Shown piece after piece: positions 43,078 to 51,332 of a stretch of 64,000 bases of DNA. Source of the DNA: CAYOZN01 sp964408455. Lineage in GTDB: Bacteria; Planctomycetota; Phycisphaerae; UBA1845; UTPLA1. The position numbers and the translations under genes were made by a program. Where the stretch lies: the NCBI GenBank assembly GCA_964408455.1, contig CAYOZN010000004.1, positions 1 to 64,000 of the forward strand, given 5' to 3'. Each line of letters starts with the position of its first letter. Position 1 is the first letter of the stretch. The notes under the pieces are model-generated. The model was not told where the DNA came from, made no database searches, and saw only the letters and a program-made list of their open reading frames with translations.

Positions 43078-43243
43078 CGCAGATTGCGCAGACGCACACG
43101 GATGGAAGAAGCTGATTTTGCGCAGTTGCGCGGTTGAACGCAGATTGGCAAGCTTGTTGGTTACACATGAGCGCAGGAAAACGCAGATTGGAGATGTGCA
43201 TCAACTCATCTCGGCAATCTGCGTAAATCTGCGAAATCTGCGG
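43078..43243. repeat. MITE/REP-like element with inverted ends
   Basis: The left end CCGCAGATTGCGCAGA and the reverse complement of the right end CCGCAGATTTCGCAGA match at 15 of 16 positions. Inside, CGCAGATT recurs at about 43139 and 43182. No coding frame is present. It lies in the gap between the glycosyltransferase start (43056) and the stop of the secreted-protein gene (43263), and looks like a dispersed non-coding element. Confidence 0.6.
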
Positions 43244-43262
43244 ACTCGCATCGGCGGATCCG

Positions 43263-43952
43263 TCACCTGCTGCGGCGGACGTGCCGCTTCATGCAGCCGA
43301 AAAACAGTCCCATGCCGAACAGGCTGAAGATGCTCAGCGCGCCGTCGGCGCAGAAGCGCGTGGGGATCGGCGGGATCTCGCTGGCGTCCTTCGCCACGAT
43401 GGTGTTGACGCGGCAGGAATACGTATAGACGAATGGCTCGGCGGGGTTGTCGCTGTTGGCTAGTTCCCCTTCGCCCTCCCAGTTCATCTCGATGAGCTGG
43501 CGGCCATCCGGCTGCGTGGTGACGGTGCCACGGCTCGTTGCCGGCAGCAGCACCGGCGACTCGAACCCGAAGAACGACAGATCGTTGGCGAAGGTGATTT
43601 CGTAGGTGTCGTTGGTCACGAAGTCGCCGGAAAACGAATCGTACGTGCCGCTCGACTGAAGAATCCGCACGCGCAGAGCCCCGGTCTGAATACCAAGCGG
43701 CATGGCCAGCGAGTCAATCTCCTGATCGTAATTCTTGAAGCGCGCGGTGCCCGCGTCGTCGTCGATGTCCAGCTCGAATCGGGTGTAGAAGACCTCGCTG
43801 GTGGTGTTGATGCCCAGCTCCGGAAAGACCAGATCGAACGATGTGCTTACCTGGCCATTCTCGTAGGCATTGAGGGTCTGCACCTCGCCAATCGCCGGCG
43901 CAGCGGCGAAGGCGGCAATCAGGGCGGCAATGAGGACGGACGAACGCTTCAT
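43263..43952 (-). CDS. Secreted beta-rich protein with Cys/Arg C-terminal tail
   Basis: AAAGGAGC lies 6 nt before ATG at 43952. The 229-residue product has a signal peptide (SVLIAALIAAFAAAPAIG) and a beta-rich, acidic body (FELDIDDDAGTARFKNYDQE, TYEITFANDLSFFGF). Its C-terminus is CADGALSIFSLFGMGLFFGC followed by MKRHVRRSR. This end closely resembles the C-terminus of the otherwise unrelated protein at 4325 (CGNGA, hydrophobic stretch, Cys, Arg-rich tail), suggesting a shared sorting or anchoring signal. Function is unknown; surface display is likely. Confidence 0.75.
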   Translation of the reverse strand: MKRSSVLIAALIAAFAAAPAIGEVQTLNAYENGQVSTSFDLVFPELGINTTSEVFYTRFELDIDDDAGTARFKNYDQEIDSLAMPLGIQTGALRVRILQSSGTYDSFSGDFVTNDTYEITFANDLSFFGFESPVLLPATSRGTVTTQPDGRQLIEMNWEGEGELANSDNPAEPFVYTYSCRVNTIVAKDASEIPPIPTRFCADGALSIFSLFGMGLFFGCMKRHVRRSR

Positions 43953-44082
43953 CAGAAGCTCCTTTCGTGGTACGGGCCTCGCGGGCTGGCCGCGGGCGAC
44001 GGTCTAAACAGAGTCAATAAAGTCGTGACGAGCCTTGACAGCATTACCGGGCAAATAGCGCCCGGGAAATCGGACAACATTA

Positions 44083-44110
44083 CGGCCGATTCCCGAACCG
44101 GAATCGGCCG
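44083..44110 (-). terminator. Hairpin after the beta-propeller gene, weak terminator candidate
   Basis: CGGCCGATTCC and GGAATCGGCCG form a perfect 11-bp stem with a 6-nt loop, 10 bp past the stop at 44120 of the minus-strand gene. The following RNA bases are only UAAUGUUG, so the U-tract is poor. Confidence 0.4.
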
Positions 44111-44119
44111 GCATCATAC

Positions 44120-45337
44120 TCAATCGCCTTCTGCACGGCCAGAACGGCCGGACGCATCCTTTGCCCCGAAGCAGTACAGCACGCCGTCTTCGGTGCCGAT
44201 GACCAGTCGCCCGGCCGCGACGGCCGGGGAGGCCGAGATCGGCGCGCCGGCTTCAAACCGCCACCGCTCCCTCCCGCTGGTCAGATCGAGCTCGTACAGG
44301 TTGCCGTCGCCGGCCCCGCAGAAGACGCGATTTCCCACGATGACCGGCGAGGAATCGATGCGAGCCCCGGTGGCGTGAGTCCAGCGCTTCTTGCCGGTTT
44401 CCGGATCCAGCGCGTGAAGCAGCTTGTCGCGGCCGCCGATGATGACGCCGCGGTCCGTCACCGCCGCCGACGACTGAAACGGAAACGAGCGATCCTTGTT
44501 TTCATACGCCCAGTCCAGTTCGCCCTCTTTCCAATCGATGCCCAGGACGCGATTGCCCATGGTGCCGATGAACACGCGATCGCCGAGAATGGCCGCCGAA
44601 GAGGCCGTCTGGGCACTGGCATCGACGGATCGCACGAGCTTCCCATCCGCCAGCGCGATGACGCGCAACTGGCCATCGCAGCCGGCGCTGAGGGCCACAT
44701 CGCCGGCGATGGCCACCGTGCCGTGCACCTGGGCTTCGGTGGCGACCTTCCAGATGAGCGAGCCGTCGGACAGCTTCAGGCAGTAGATGCCGCCATCGTA
44801 GCACCCGAAGACGAGGCGGTCGCGGGCGATGCTGGCCGAGGAGATGATCTCGGCCTCGGCCTTGTAGGTCCATTTCGCTTTGCCGGTGTCGGCGGCGACG
44901 GCCCGAAACACGCCGGCCTCATCGCCAAAATAAACGACGCCATTGTGAACGGTCGGCGACGATTGAACCGCGGCCTGGTCCTCGGCCTTGATCTCCCAGA
45001 GAACCTTGCCGTCGTTAAGGTCCAGACAGCGCAGCGTGCCATCGTCGCAGCCGACGAACACGCGGCCATCGACGATGGCGGCGGACGATGTGATCGGCTC
45101 CTGTTTGGGAACGGCGTACCGCCACAGCACGTCCAGCTTTTCCGGCAGTTGCGAGGCGGCCACGCCTGTGAGGTGCGTCCCGCCGCGAAACATCGGCCAG
45201 GCGCTTTCGGAGGGAGAAATGAATTGTGCCCGATCGGAGCGCGAGCCCGCCTCCGGCGGCGATCCGGCCGCCTGCGCGGAGAAGGCCGCACCCGCGACGA
45301 TGGCCAGCGCGGTTGGAAACAGTCGCAGCGACATCAT
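44120..45337 (-). CDS. Secreted PQQ-like beta-propeller protein
   Basis: Tandem ATG codons at 45337 and 45334 begin a product of about 405 residues. It has a signal peptide (LRLFPTALAIVAGAAFSAQA), an acidic linker, and a regular propeller with Trp-docking blades (LDVLWRYAV, GKVLWEIKAE, GKAKWTYKAE, GSLIWKVATE, GELDWAYEN, GKKRWTHATG, GRERWRFEAG). It is the fourth propeller protein in the window and the most regular. It may act as an assembly scaffold rather than an enzyme; no cofactor evidence can be drawn. A hairpin lies just after its stop. Confidence 0.88.
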   Translation of the reverse strand: MMSLRLFPTALAIVAGAAFSAQAAGSPPEAGSRSDRAQFISPSESAWPMFRGGTHLTGVAASQLPEKLDVLWRYAVPKQEPITSSAAIVDGRVFVGCDDGTLRCLDLNDGKVLWEIKAEDQAAVQSSPTVHNGVVYFGDEAGVFRAVAADTGKAKWTYKAEAEIISSASIARDRLVFGCYDGGIYCLKLSDGSLIWKVATEAQVHGTVAIAGDVALSAGCDGQLRVIALADGKLVRSVDASAQTASSAAILGDRVFIGTMGNRVLGIDWKEGELDWAYENKDRSFPFQSSAAVTDRGVIIGGRDKLLHALDPETGKKRWTHATGARIDSSPVIVGNRVFCGAGDGNLYELDLTSGRERWRFEAGAPISASPAVAAGRLVIGTEDGVLYCFGAKDASGRSGRAEGD

Positions 45338-45646
45338 GAAATCGGGGATAAAGCGGCAGCGCCGGTCACTGCGTTGCACTTGTGAAAGCGTATCAGCAGG
45401 GGAACGCGCAACCGATGCAGCTTGCAGAGTGTAGCGCGCCATGGGCAGATGAATAACGTGTCACCTTGGACCGAAAATTGTCGAGATCCGCCGCGGACGA
45501 GTTTGCCTCGCGGGTTGCCATCAAGTCGCGGCGGGCGAACGAGGTGCTGCCCCACTCAACTTTCAGACAGCAACGTTCGACCCGCCGGGACGTTCAACGG
45601 GTTGTGAGACGGATGGGGCCAGATGCGGCCGCGAAAATCCCACGCC
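45338..45646. other. Intergenic region, nothing recognised
   Basis: This 309-bp gap between two minus-strand genes has no convincing coding frame, RNA or T-tailed hairpin. It presumably holds the promoter of the beta-propeller gene. Confidence 0.5.
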
Positions 45647-46120
45647 CTAACTAACGGGCTTGTACCACAGCGCTAACGCCGCCCCCGAGGCGGCCAGCAC
45701 GATGCCGGCATAAAATGGCCACGCCGGCATGACCTTGGGCGGGTGCAGGACCATGTTGACCAGCACGCTCATGAGGGGCGCGCCGGCGAAGACCAGCGGC
45801 GGCACGAGAATGGCGTTGTCCTTGCCGCCGCTGACGAGGGCCAGAATGACGCCGAGGGCGCCAAGCGCTCCCAGAACGCCCGCCAGCGTGGACATGGTCA
45901 TGCCTTTGACCGGAAACACGGCCGGCTCCTGCTTTGCGTAGAAAACCAGCAGGCCGGGGACGATGAGCGCCATCAGGAAATAGGCGACACCGACGAACAT
46001 GAACGCGCGGAGCGGCCCCTTGGGATCACCGAATCCAAGCTGGCCGGCGTGGATGGTGGGAATATAAGCCCCCCACGTGAGAATGGTCCCCACGACGAAT
46101 ACAAGCCAATGCACCTTCAT
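45647..46120 (-). CDS. Small integral membrane protein
   Basis: This 157-residue protein starts MKVHWLVFVVGTILTWGAYI and has about five hydrophobic helices (PLRAFMFVGVAYFLMALIVP, MSTLAGVLGALGALGVILAL, AGAPLMSVLVNMVL, PFYAGIVLAASGAALALWY). The pattern recalls half of an EamA-type (drug/metabolite) transporter, but the family motif is not clear. It is followed by no obvious partner on the same strand; the thioesterase gene begins 155 bp upstream. Function is unknown. Confidence 0.7.
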   Translation of the reverse strand: MKVHWLVFVVGTILTWGAYIPTIHAGQLGFGDPKGPLRAFMFVGVAYFLMALIVPGLLVFYAKQEPAVFPVKGMTMSTLAGVLGALGALGVILALVSGGKDNAILVPPLVFAGAPLMSVLVNMVLHPPKVMPAWPFYAGIVLAASGAALALWYKPVS

Positions 46121-46274
46121 GCATGAACCTCCGGACGGCACGGGTCAAAAGGGGTGCCATGCCTAATCCCGGCGCGCCGGAAGCAGGCATGCCGGGCGTT
46201 CCCCCGCTGGCAACCATTCGTCCCCTGACGAGCACGACGAAACGCAGAATACTATGGGCATTTGCCGCCAACGG

Positions 46275-46706
46275 CTACCGCGCCGGAGCATCCCCGCGCG
46301 CCGCCTCAATCTTCTCGCGAATGAACCCTGGCACCGGGATCGATCGAAACGTGTGATCGCGCATTTCGCAGCACACGGCCTTGGTGCGACCGCGAGCCGT
46401 GCAGCGGCCGTTGCAGAAGAATTCGGCTTCGTAAGTGAGCGACTTCTCGCGCAGGTCGGTGATGAACAGGCGGATCTCGACCTGATTCTCGAAGTGCAGC
46501 GGCGCGAAGTATTCGCAGGCGACGGTAACGCGCGGCCAACTCACCACCGCGCCGTCGTGCGGCTGGACGACCGACAGGCCGAGGGATCGGAAGAAGGCGT
46601 GCTCGATCTCCTCCATCCAGCGGAAGTAGTTGGCGAAGTGCATGACGCCGGCGAGATCGGTCTCGGCGAATTGTACCTGGCGATGGAGGGTGAACGTGGG
46701 TGTCAT
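46275..46706 (-). CDS. Hotdog-fold acyl-CoA thioesterase (YbgC/4HBT type)
   Basis: This 143-residue protein begins MTPTFTLHRQVQFAETDLAG, and the AETDLAGVMHFANYFRWMEE block is the YbgC/4-hydroxybenzoyl-CoA thioesterase signature, with catalytic D17 and nearby H23. Other family segments (RVTVACEYFAPLHFENQVE, CTARGRTKAVCCEM) follow. It hydrolyses acyl-CoA or acyl-ACP thioesters; aryl, short-chain or fatty substrates are all possible. It lies within the same 10-kb stretch as the halogenase-like and chorismate-lyase-like genes. Confidence 0.88.
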   Translation of the reverse strand: MTPTFTLHRQVQFAETDLAGVMHFANYFRWMEEIEHAFFRSLGLSVVQPHDGAVVSWPRVTVACEYFAPLHFENQVEIRLFITDLREKSLTYEAEFFCNGRCTARGRTKAVCCEMRDHTFRSIPVPGFIREKIEAARGDAPAR

Positions 46707-46730
46707 TTCACGGAGTTTCGGGGCTGGCGT

Positions 46731-47282
46731 TTACTCGTACCAATCCGGATTGCGGCGAATGAAGCCTTCAGCCGAAACGTCCTGGGCATCGGCGATCGGC
46801 ATTTCGATCAGGTGAAGTGCGATCGAGTTCAGCTCGCCGTACTGCGAATCTTTGCCCTCCCAGTACGCCCATCGCTTCACGCCGTCACGGGTTCGCAGCA
46901 CCATGTCAAGCGAGCCCCCGTCGGGAACAATATATGTCCCGGGACCGGCCAGGAACAGCTGGGTGGTTTCGATCAACTTTTTCACTTCTTTCAATTGATC
47001 GCTGGTCAGCGTGCCGCGTTCGTATTCAAGTCCGATCTCGTTATACGATCGCGCGCGAATAATCGAGCCATCCTGCCAGACGGCTACGGCAGTGCCGAAC
47101 AATCGCGCCGACGGTCTTTTTCTCCCGGCGTCAATGTGAATGAACAGAATCGGCTTTTCAGACGCCTCGAATTCCAGCGTCGCCCGAGTCGAGGGCGCCG
47201 AGTCTTTTTGATTGCAGGTGCTCGTCGCCACGGGCAGGCACCCGACCAAAACCGCGATCAAAGGATTGGTGCAGCGCGTCAT
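46731..47282 (-). CDS. Secreted or lipid-anchored protein, tandem paralogue A
   Basis: This 183-residue protein has a short N-terminal hydrophobic segment with Cys (NPLIAVLVGCLPVATSTC). The mature part (HIDAGRKRPSARLFGTAVAV, DGSIIRARSYNEIG, ERGTLTSDQLKEV, LDMVLRTRDG, NSIALHLIEMPIADA, PDWYE) is shared with the gene immediately upstream. The two are clearly tandem duplicates. The fold and function are not recognised. The gap to the upstream paralogue is 76 bp. Confidence 0.7.
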   Translation of the reverse strand: MTRCTNPLIAVLVGCLPVATSTCNQKDSAPSTRATLEFEASEKPILFIHIDAGRKRPSARLFGTAVAVWQDGSIIRARSYNEIGLEYERGTLTSDQLKEVKKLIETTQLFLAGPGTYIVPDGGSLDMVLRTRDGVKRWAYWEGKDSQYGELNSIALHLIEMPIADAQDVSAEGFIRRNPDWYE

Positions 47283-47358
47283 TGGTTCTTGTCCGGCATC
47301 GTAATGACAACTCACGATCTCGACCCAGCCGGTGTAAGATCGCAGCCATACCGCCAAA

Positions 47359-47910
47359 TCACTCGTACCACTCCTGCTTCCGGCTTTGATATCCATCCGG
47401 AGCCACTTTCCGGGCATCGGCGAGCGGGATTTCAAGAATACGCTTCGCGATCGAGTTGATTTCGCGGTACTCTGATTGATTACCCGGAGAATAAGCCCAT
47501 TGCATCAGGCCTCTCCTGGTTCGCAGCACCAAGTCGAGGGAGGCTGCGTCGACCGTAACGTATGAGCCGGGACCGGCTCGGTACAGGTTTGACTGTTCTA
47601 CAAGCCGTAGTACTTCATCGAATTGATCAGATGTGAGCGTCCCGCGTTCGTAATCGCGCCCAGGGTCATCAAGGGATCGTGCCCGAACAATCGAGCCGTC
47701 CGGCCAGATGGCGACAACGGTTCCGCATACGAGTTTCTGCTCTGGGAGGGGGTAAGCCGGATTCAGGTGGACGAACATAACGGGCTTTGCTGGAAGCGCG
47801 GTTACCAACTTATCGCGAGTCAACGGCCCTCTATCAGCGCATGAGATCGGTAATGCGGACAGAAATGCCACCAGAACCCCGAAACGGGAAATGTTCCGTC
47901 GTGAAGTCAT
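47359..47910 (-). CDS. Secreted or lipid-anchored protein, tandem paralogue B
   Basis: This 183-residue protein starts at ATG 47910. Its N-terminus (FGVLVAFLSALPISCADRG) is a signal peptide with a Cys that could be a lipoprotein attachment site, though the lipobox is imperfect. The body (FVHLNPAYPLPEQKLVCGT, DGSIVRARSLDDPG, ERGTLTSDQFDEV, LDLVLRTRRG, NSIAKRILEIPLADA, QEWYE) matches paralogue A along its length. Function is unknown. Confidence 0.7.
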   Translation of the reverse strand: MTSRRNISRFGVLVAFLSALPISCADRGPLTRDKLVTALPAKPVMFVHLNPAYPLPEQKLVCGTVVAIWPDGSIVRARSLDDPGRDYERGTLTSDQFDEVLRLVEQSNLYRAGPGSYVTVDAASLDLVLRTRRGLMQWAYSPGNQSEYREINSIAKRILEIPLADARKVAPDGYQSRKQEWYE

Positions 47911-47992
47911 TACCACCAAGGTTGCTGCTGGACTTCTCATCAGTGAGAAACCTGCGTGGTTAGACCGGGCAATCACGTGATGGTTCCAGATG

Positions 47993-49615
47993 TTAGGCAA
48001 AAAACTTCCGCACCGTCGCCTCCGACGGCGGCCGGGTCATCAGCGACACCACGATCATCGCCAGCGTCGAGGCGCCGATGACAAACGTGACCGGCATCAT
48101 GCCGGCTACGAGATAGTCGGCGTCGGTCGCCAACGTATCCGTCTTCAGCGCCTGATAGAACAGCGACATGCCGACCACCGCGGCGGTGAGGATGCAGGCA
48201 TAGGCGCCCACCTTGGTCGATCGCTTCCAGTATAGCGCGGCAAAAACGAGCGGCGCCAGCGAAGCGAATCCGGTAAAACACCACACCCCCAGGGCAAAGA
48301 CGCTGGCGTTGGCCAGCCACTGCGACAGGCCGTACGAAATGATCACAATGGCAAGGATAAACCCGCGTCCGATGAGGATCTTGGCGCGGTCCGTCAGCGC
48401 ATCGTGCTTGATATAATGGGCGACGATGTCGTTGGTGAAGATGGAGCCGAGGCAGATGAACTGCGAATCCAGGCTGGACATGATGGCGGCCAGAACGCCC
48501 GAGGCCAGCAGGCCGCCCATGACGGTGGGGGCCAGCTTGTTGACCATGATCGGCAGGACGGCGTTCTGATCGGCGCCGATCGGCACGACGAGTTTGCCAT
48601 CGGCCCCGATGGCCGACGTGGCCCATACGCCGATCAGCACGCAGGGCAGCCAGGTGAGCATCATGAGCAGGGGATGGAGGACGACGCTGAGCTTGAATGC
48701 CTTGGCGCTTTTCGCCGTCAGCCAGTGCTGAAACAGGTGTGGAAACATCGCCACGCTGAATGGAATAAAGATGTAGGACATGAACACCAGCGGCGGAATC
48801 TCGTCGGGCTTGCGCGGCTGAACCGGCGTCTGGCCGGCTTTGAATTCCGCCGTTCGAGTCTCATATAGCTGCATATCCGACTCGGTGGCGGCCAGCTTCA
48901 GATAGGACGGATTGTTCTCGACCACGCTTTGTGTCGCTTCGACGGGTCCGCCAAGCTGATCGGCGATGACGGCGAACGTCACGATGCCCAGCGTGATGAA
49001 GATGATCGTCTGGATGGCGTTGGCCCAGGCCGCGCCGCGCACGCCGCCGTAGAAAATGTAAATCAACACGACGACGCACATGATGAGGCCGCCGAGCCAG
49101 AAGGGAATGCCGCCTTTTGTCGCTTCGAAGGCGACGGGAAACGCACCCGCCGTGATTTTCTCGATCGCCCGCGAGCCGCCGATGATGCCCATCAGCACGT
49201 AGGGCACCACCAGACCGACCAGCGCCGGAAACAGCACCAGTCCCACTTTGTCGGACTCGAAGCGGTCGCGAAAAAACTGAATCTGCGTCACGTAGCCATA
49301 GCGCTTCCCGAACGACCACAGCTTGATGCCGATGAGAAAGAAACAGAACGAGTGGAAAATGCCCGACCACGAGACCATGAGTCCATAGACGCCAATTCCG
49401 CTCTTAAAGGCTTCGCCGCTGGAGCCGATGATGGCAAAGCTGGTCATGGTCGTACCGAAGAGCGACATGAGCAGCAGAAAGCTGCCGATCCCGCGCGAGG
49501 CGACGAAATAGTCGGCGGCGGTGCCGCGGAAGAGGCGGCTGGTGATCACGCCGATGCCGATCAGCATCGCCATGTACACGATGAGCACGATGAAGGAGAT
49601 TTGACCCGCGTTCAT
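47993..49615 (-). CDS. Sodium:solute symporter
   Basis: This 540-residue protein starts MNAGQISFIVLIVYMAMLIG and has the helix pattern of the SSS family, with about 12-13 transmembrane segments including GGVRGAAWANAIQTIIFITL and LLASGVLAAIMSSLDSQFIC. The latter corresponds to the conserved Na+-site helix. The substrate cannot be determined; SSS members carry sugars, amino acids, acids or vitamins. Its start overlaps the stop of the small upstream gene by 4 bp (ATGA), so the two form a coupled pair. Confidence 0.9.
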   Translation of the reverse strand: MNAGQISFIVLIVYMAMLIGIGVITSRLFRGTAADYFVASRGIGSFLLLMSLFGTTMTSFAIIGSSGEAFKSGIGVYGLMVSWSGIFHSFCFFLIGIKLWSFGKRYGYVTQIQFFRDRFESDKVGLVLFPALVGLVVPYVLMGIIGGSRAIEKITAGAFPVAFEATKGGIPFWLGGLIMCVVVLIYIFYGGVRGAAWANAIQTIIFITLGIVTFAVIADQLGGPVEATQSVVENNPSYLKLAATESDMQLYETRTAEFKAGQTPVQPRKPDEIPPLVFMSYIFIPFSVAMFPHLFQHWLTAKSAKAFKLSVVLHPLLMMLTWLPCVLIGVWATSAIGADGKLVVPIGADQNAVLPIMVNKLAPTVMGGLLASGVLAAIMSSLDSQFICLGSIFTNDIVAHYIKHDALTDRAKILIGRGFILAIVIISYGLSQWLANASVFALGVWCFTGFASLAPLVFAALYWKRSTKVGAYACILTAAVVGMSLFYQALKTDTLATDADYLVAGMMPVTFVIGASTLAMIVVSLMTRPPSEATVRKFFA

Positions 49616-49851
49616 ACGTGCCCCCGGCCCGACGGCCCCGTTGGTTCCTGTTCGATCGCATCGACATTCCGCGGCCAGCAGTACTTCACCGCCAGCGCCC
49701 CGACGATGGCAGCACTCACGGAGATGCCCGCGTGCCACGCAAGCCCGATGGGAATAAACCCGAAGACCAGCGGCTCATGCGTGTGCCACCACCAGAAATC
49801 CTGGTGAAGCACCACCAGCGCGAGGAACAGCAGATAAACAACATATCTCAT
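49612..49851 (-). CDS. DUF3311-type small membrane partner of the symporter
   Basis: This 79-residue protein has two hydrophobic helices (MRYVVYLLFLALVVLHQDFW and GLAWHAGISVSAAIVGALAV) around the WWHTHEPLVFGFIPIG loop, which matches the short DUF3311 proteins encoded just before sodium:solute symporters. It overlaps the symporter start by 4 bp. It probably stabilises or modulates the symporter. Confidence 0.8.
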   Translation of the reverse strand: MRYVVYLLFLALVVLHQDFWWWHTHEPLVFGFIPIGLAWHAGISVSAAIVGALAVKYCWPRNVDAIEQEPTGPSGRGHV

Positions 49852-50063
49852 TGCTTGTTTCCTTCGCCCGGCATCGGCCCGATACCGGCAATGTGCTAAC
49901 CCGGTGACCCGACCGACCGGCTCGCGCGCGGTACGCTTCCGGTTCGCGCTCCGGCGCACAGGGCGGAACGGATCGTGGCATTCTAAACCCAGTCTCTCGG
50001 TTGAAAAGCGACGGCCGATAACGCGCGATTTCAAGTAGCGCTGCGATTCACCGCAGGCCAATC

Positions 50064-51332
50064 TCAAGCGGAAGCCGGCGACTCCAACTCGATCGGCGGC
50101 GGCAGCTTGATCTCACGCTCCATCGCCGTGAACACCTCGTTCACGTCGTCGTTGAACACGTCGCCGATCAGGATGCGAACGATGTGGTCGTGGTACTTCG
50201 GGTATTTTCGAACGAAGCTGCCGATGTGGAACTCCGGATCGTAAAACGCGTACACCAGCCTCCGGATCGTCTGCATGCCCGCCGCCACCCGCGGTCCGAA
50301 GCAGCCGAGCCGCGCCCCGGACAGATCGCCATCCTGCAACGCCGAGTGAATCGTGTCGGCCGCGTATTCGCCGCTCTTGAAGGCCAGCAGCACGCCCGAC
50401 GAATAGACCGGATCCAGAAACCCGAACGCATCGCCGACCAGGACCCAGCCATCGCCGGCAATGCGCCGCGAGCGATAGGAAAAATCGGCGATGACATATA
50501 CCTGGCTGACGCGTTCGGCGCTCTCCAGCCGCCGGGCCACGGCCGGACAGTTCTCGATCTCCTCCTGAAGAATCGTGGCCGGATCGGCATCGCGGCCGCT
50601 GGTGAGGATGGCCGCCGGCGCGACAACGCCGACGCTGACCATACGGTCCTTCTCCCGCAGCGGTATGAGCCAGAACCATCCCTTGCGATCGCGCGTATGA
50701 AGCACGATCGTGGCACCCGCGTTGCGCCCCTCGTCCATGTGGCAGCCGTTGAAATGGGCATACACCGACGACTGCCGCAACCGTTCATCGCCATAGCGCA
50801 GGCCGAGCTGCCGCGACAGCAGCCCCGACTGCCCCGTGGCGTCGACCACCACCTTCGCAAACAGGTCCTGCTGCTGACCGTCGGTTCCCATCGTTCGCAC
50901 GCCGATCGCGCGGCTGCCGTCGAACAGCACCTCGCGCACGCGAACGCCGTAGCGCACCTCGGCGCCGCAATCGGCCGCGTTGTCGAGCATCATCTTGTCG
51001 AATTCGTCGCGCCGGACCTGCCAGGTCGTGGACCACTCGTTCGGATCGCGATCGGCGAAGAAAAAGGGCGCGCTCTCGCGGCCTTCCGCATTCACGAACT
51101 GGACGCTCTCCTTGCGTACGAAGTCGCTGTTCTTGAGCTTCTCGAGCATGCCCAGCCGCTTGAACGTCCACCACGTCTGCGGCATGAGCGATTCGCCGAT
51201 GTGATGGCGCGGAAACCGGCCGCGCTCCAGCACCAGCACCTTTCGGCCGTGTTGCGCGAGAAGTGTCGCCGTCGTGGCGCCGGCCGGGCCTCCGCCGATG
51301 ACGATGCAATCGTGCGATTCGCTGGTTTTCAT
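50064..51332 (-). CDS. Flavin-dependent halogenase-like FAD oxidoreductase
   Basis: This 422-residue flavoprotein shows FAD-binding GGGPAG at 13-18 and FPRHHIGESLMP at 40-51. K74 (DFVRKESVQF) lies where halogenases keep the lysine that carries hypohalous acid. The diagnostic WxWxIP motif appears as WFWLIP at 219-224, and FxxPxxSxG as FLDPVYSSG at 305-313. This set defines the flavin-dependent halogenase group better than plain monooxygenases, which lack WxWxIP. It overlaps the chorismate-lyase-like gene by 4 bp (ATGA) and ends the two-gene unit. A reductase such as a flavin reductase would be needed and is not in the window. Halogenation of an aromatic is the leading hypothesis, not a proof. 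Confidence 0.75.
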   Translation of the reverse strand: MKTSESHDCIVIGGGPAGATTATLLAQHGRKVLVLERGRFPRHHIGESLMPQTWWTFKRLGMLEKLKNSDFVRKESVQFVNAEGRESAPFFFADRDPNEWSTTWQVRRDEFDKMMLDNAADCGAEVRYGVRVREVLFDGSRAIGVRTMGTDGQQQDLFAKVVVDATGQSGLLSRQLGLRYGDERLRQSSVYAHFNGCHMDEGRNAGATIVLHTRDRKGWFWLIPLREKDRMVSVGVVAPAAILTSGRDADPATILQEEIENCPAVARRLESAERVSQVYVIADFSYRSRRIAGDGWVLVGDAFGFLDPVYSSGVLLAFKSGEYAADTIHSALQDGDLSGARLGCFGPRVAAGMQTIRRLVYAFYDPEFHIGSFVRKYPKYHDHIVRILIGDVFNDDVNEVFTAMEREIKLPPPIELESPASA

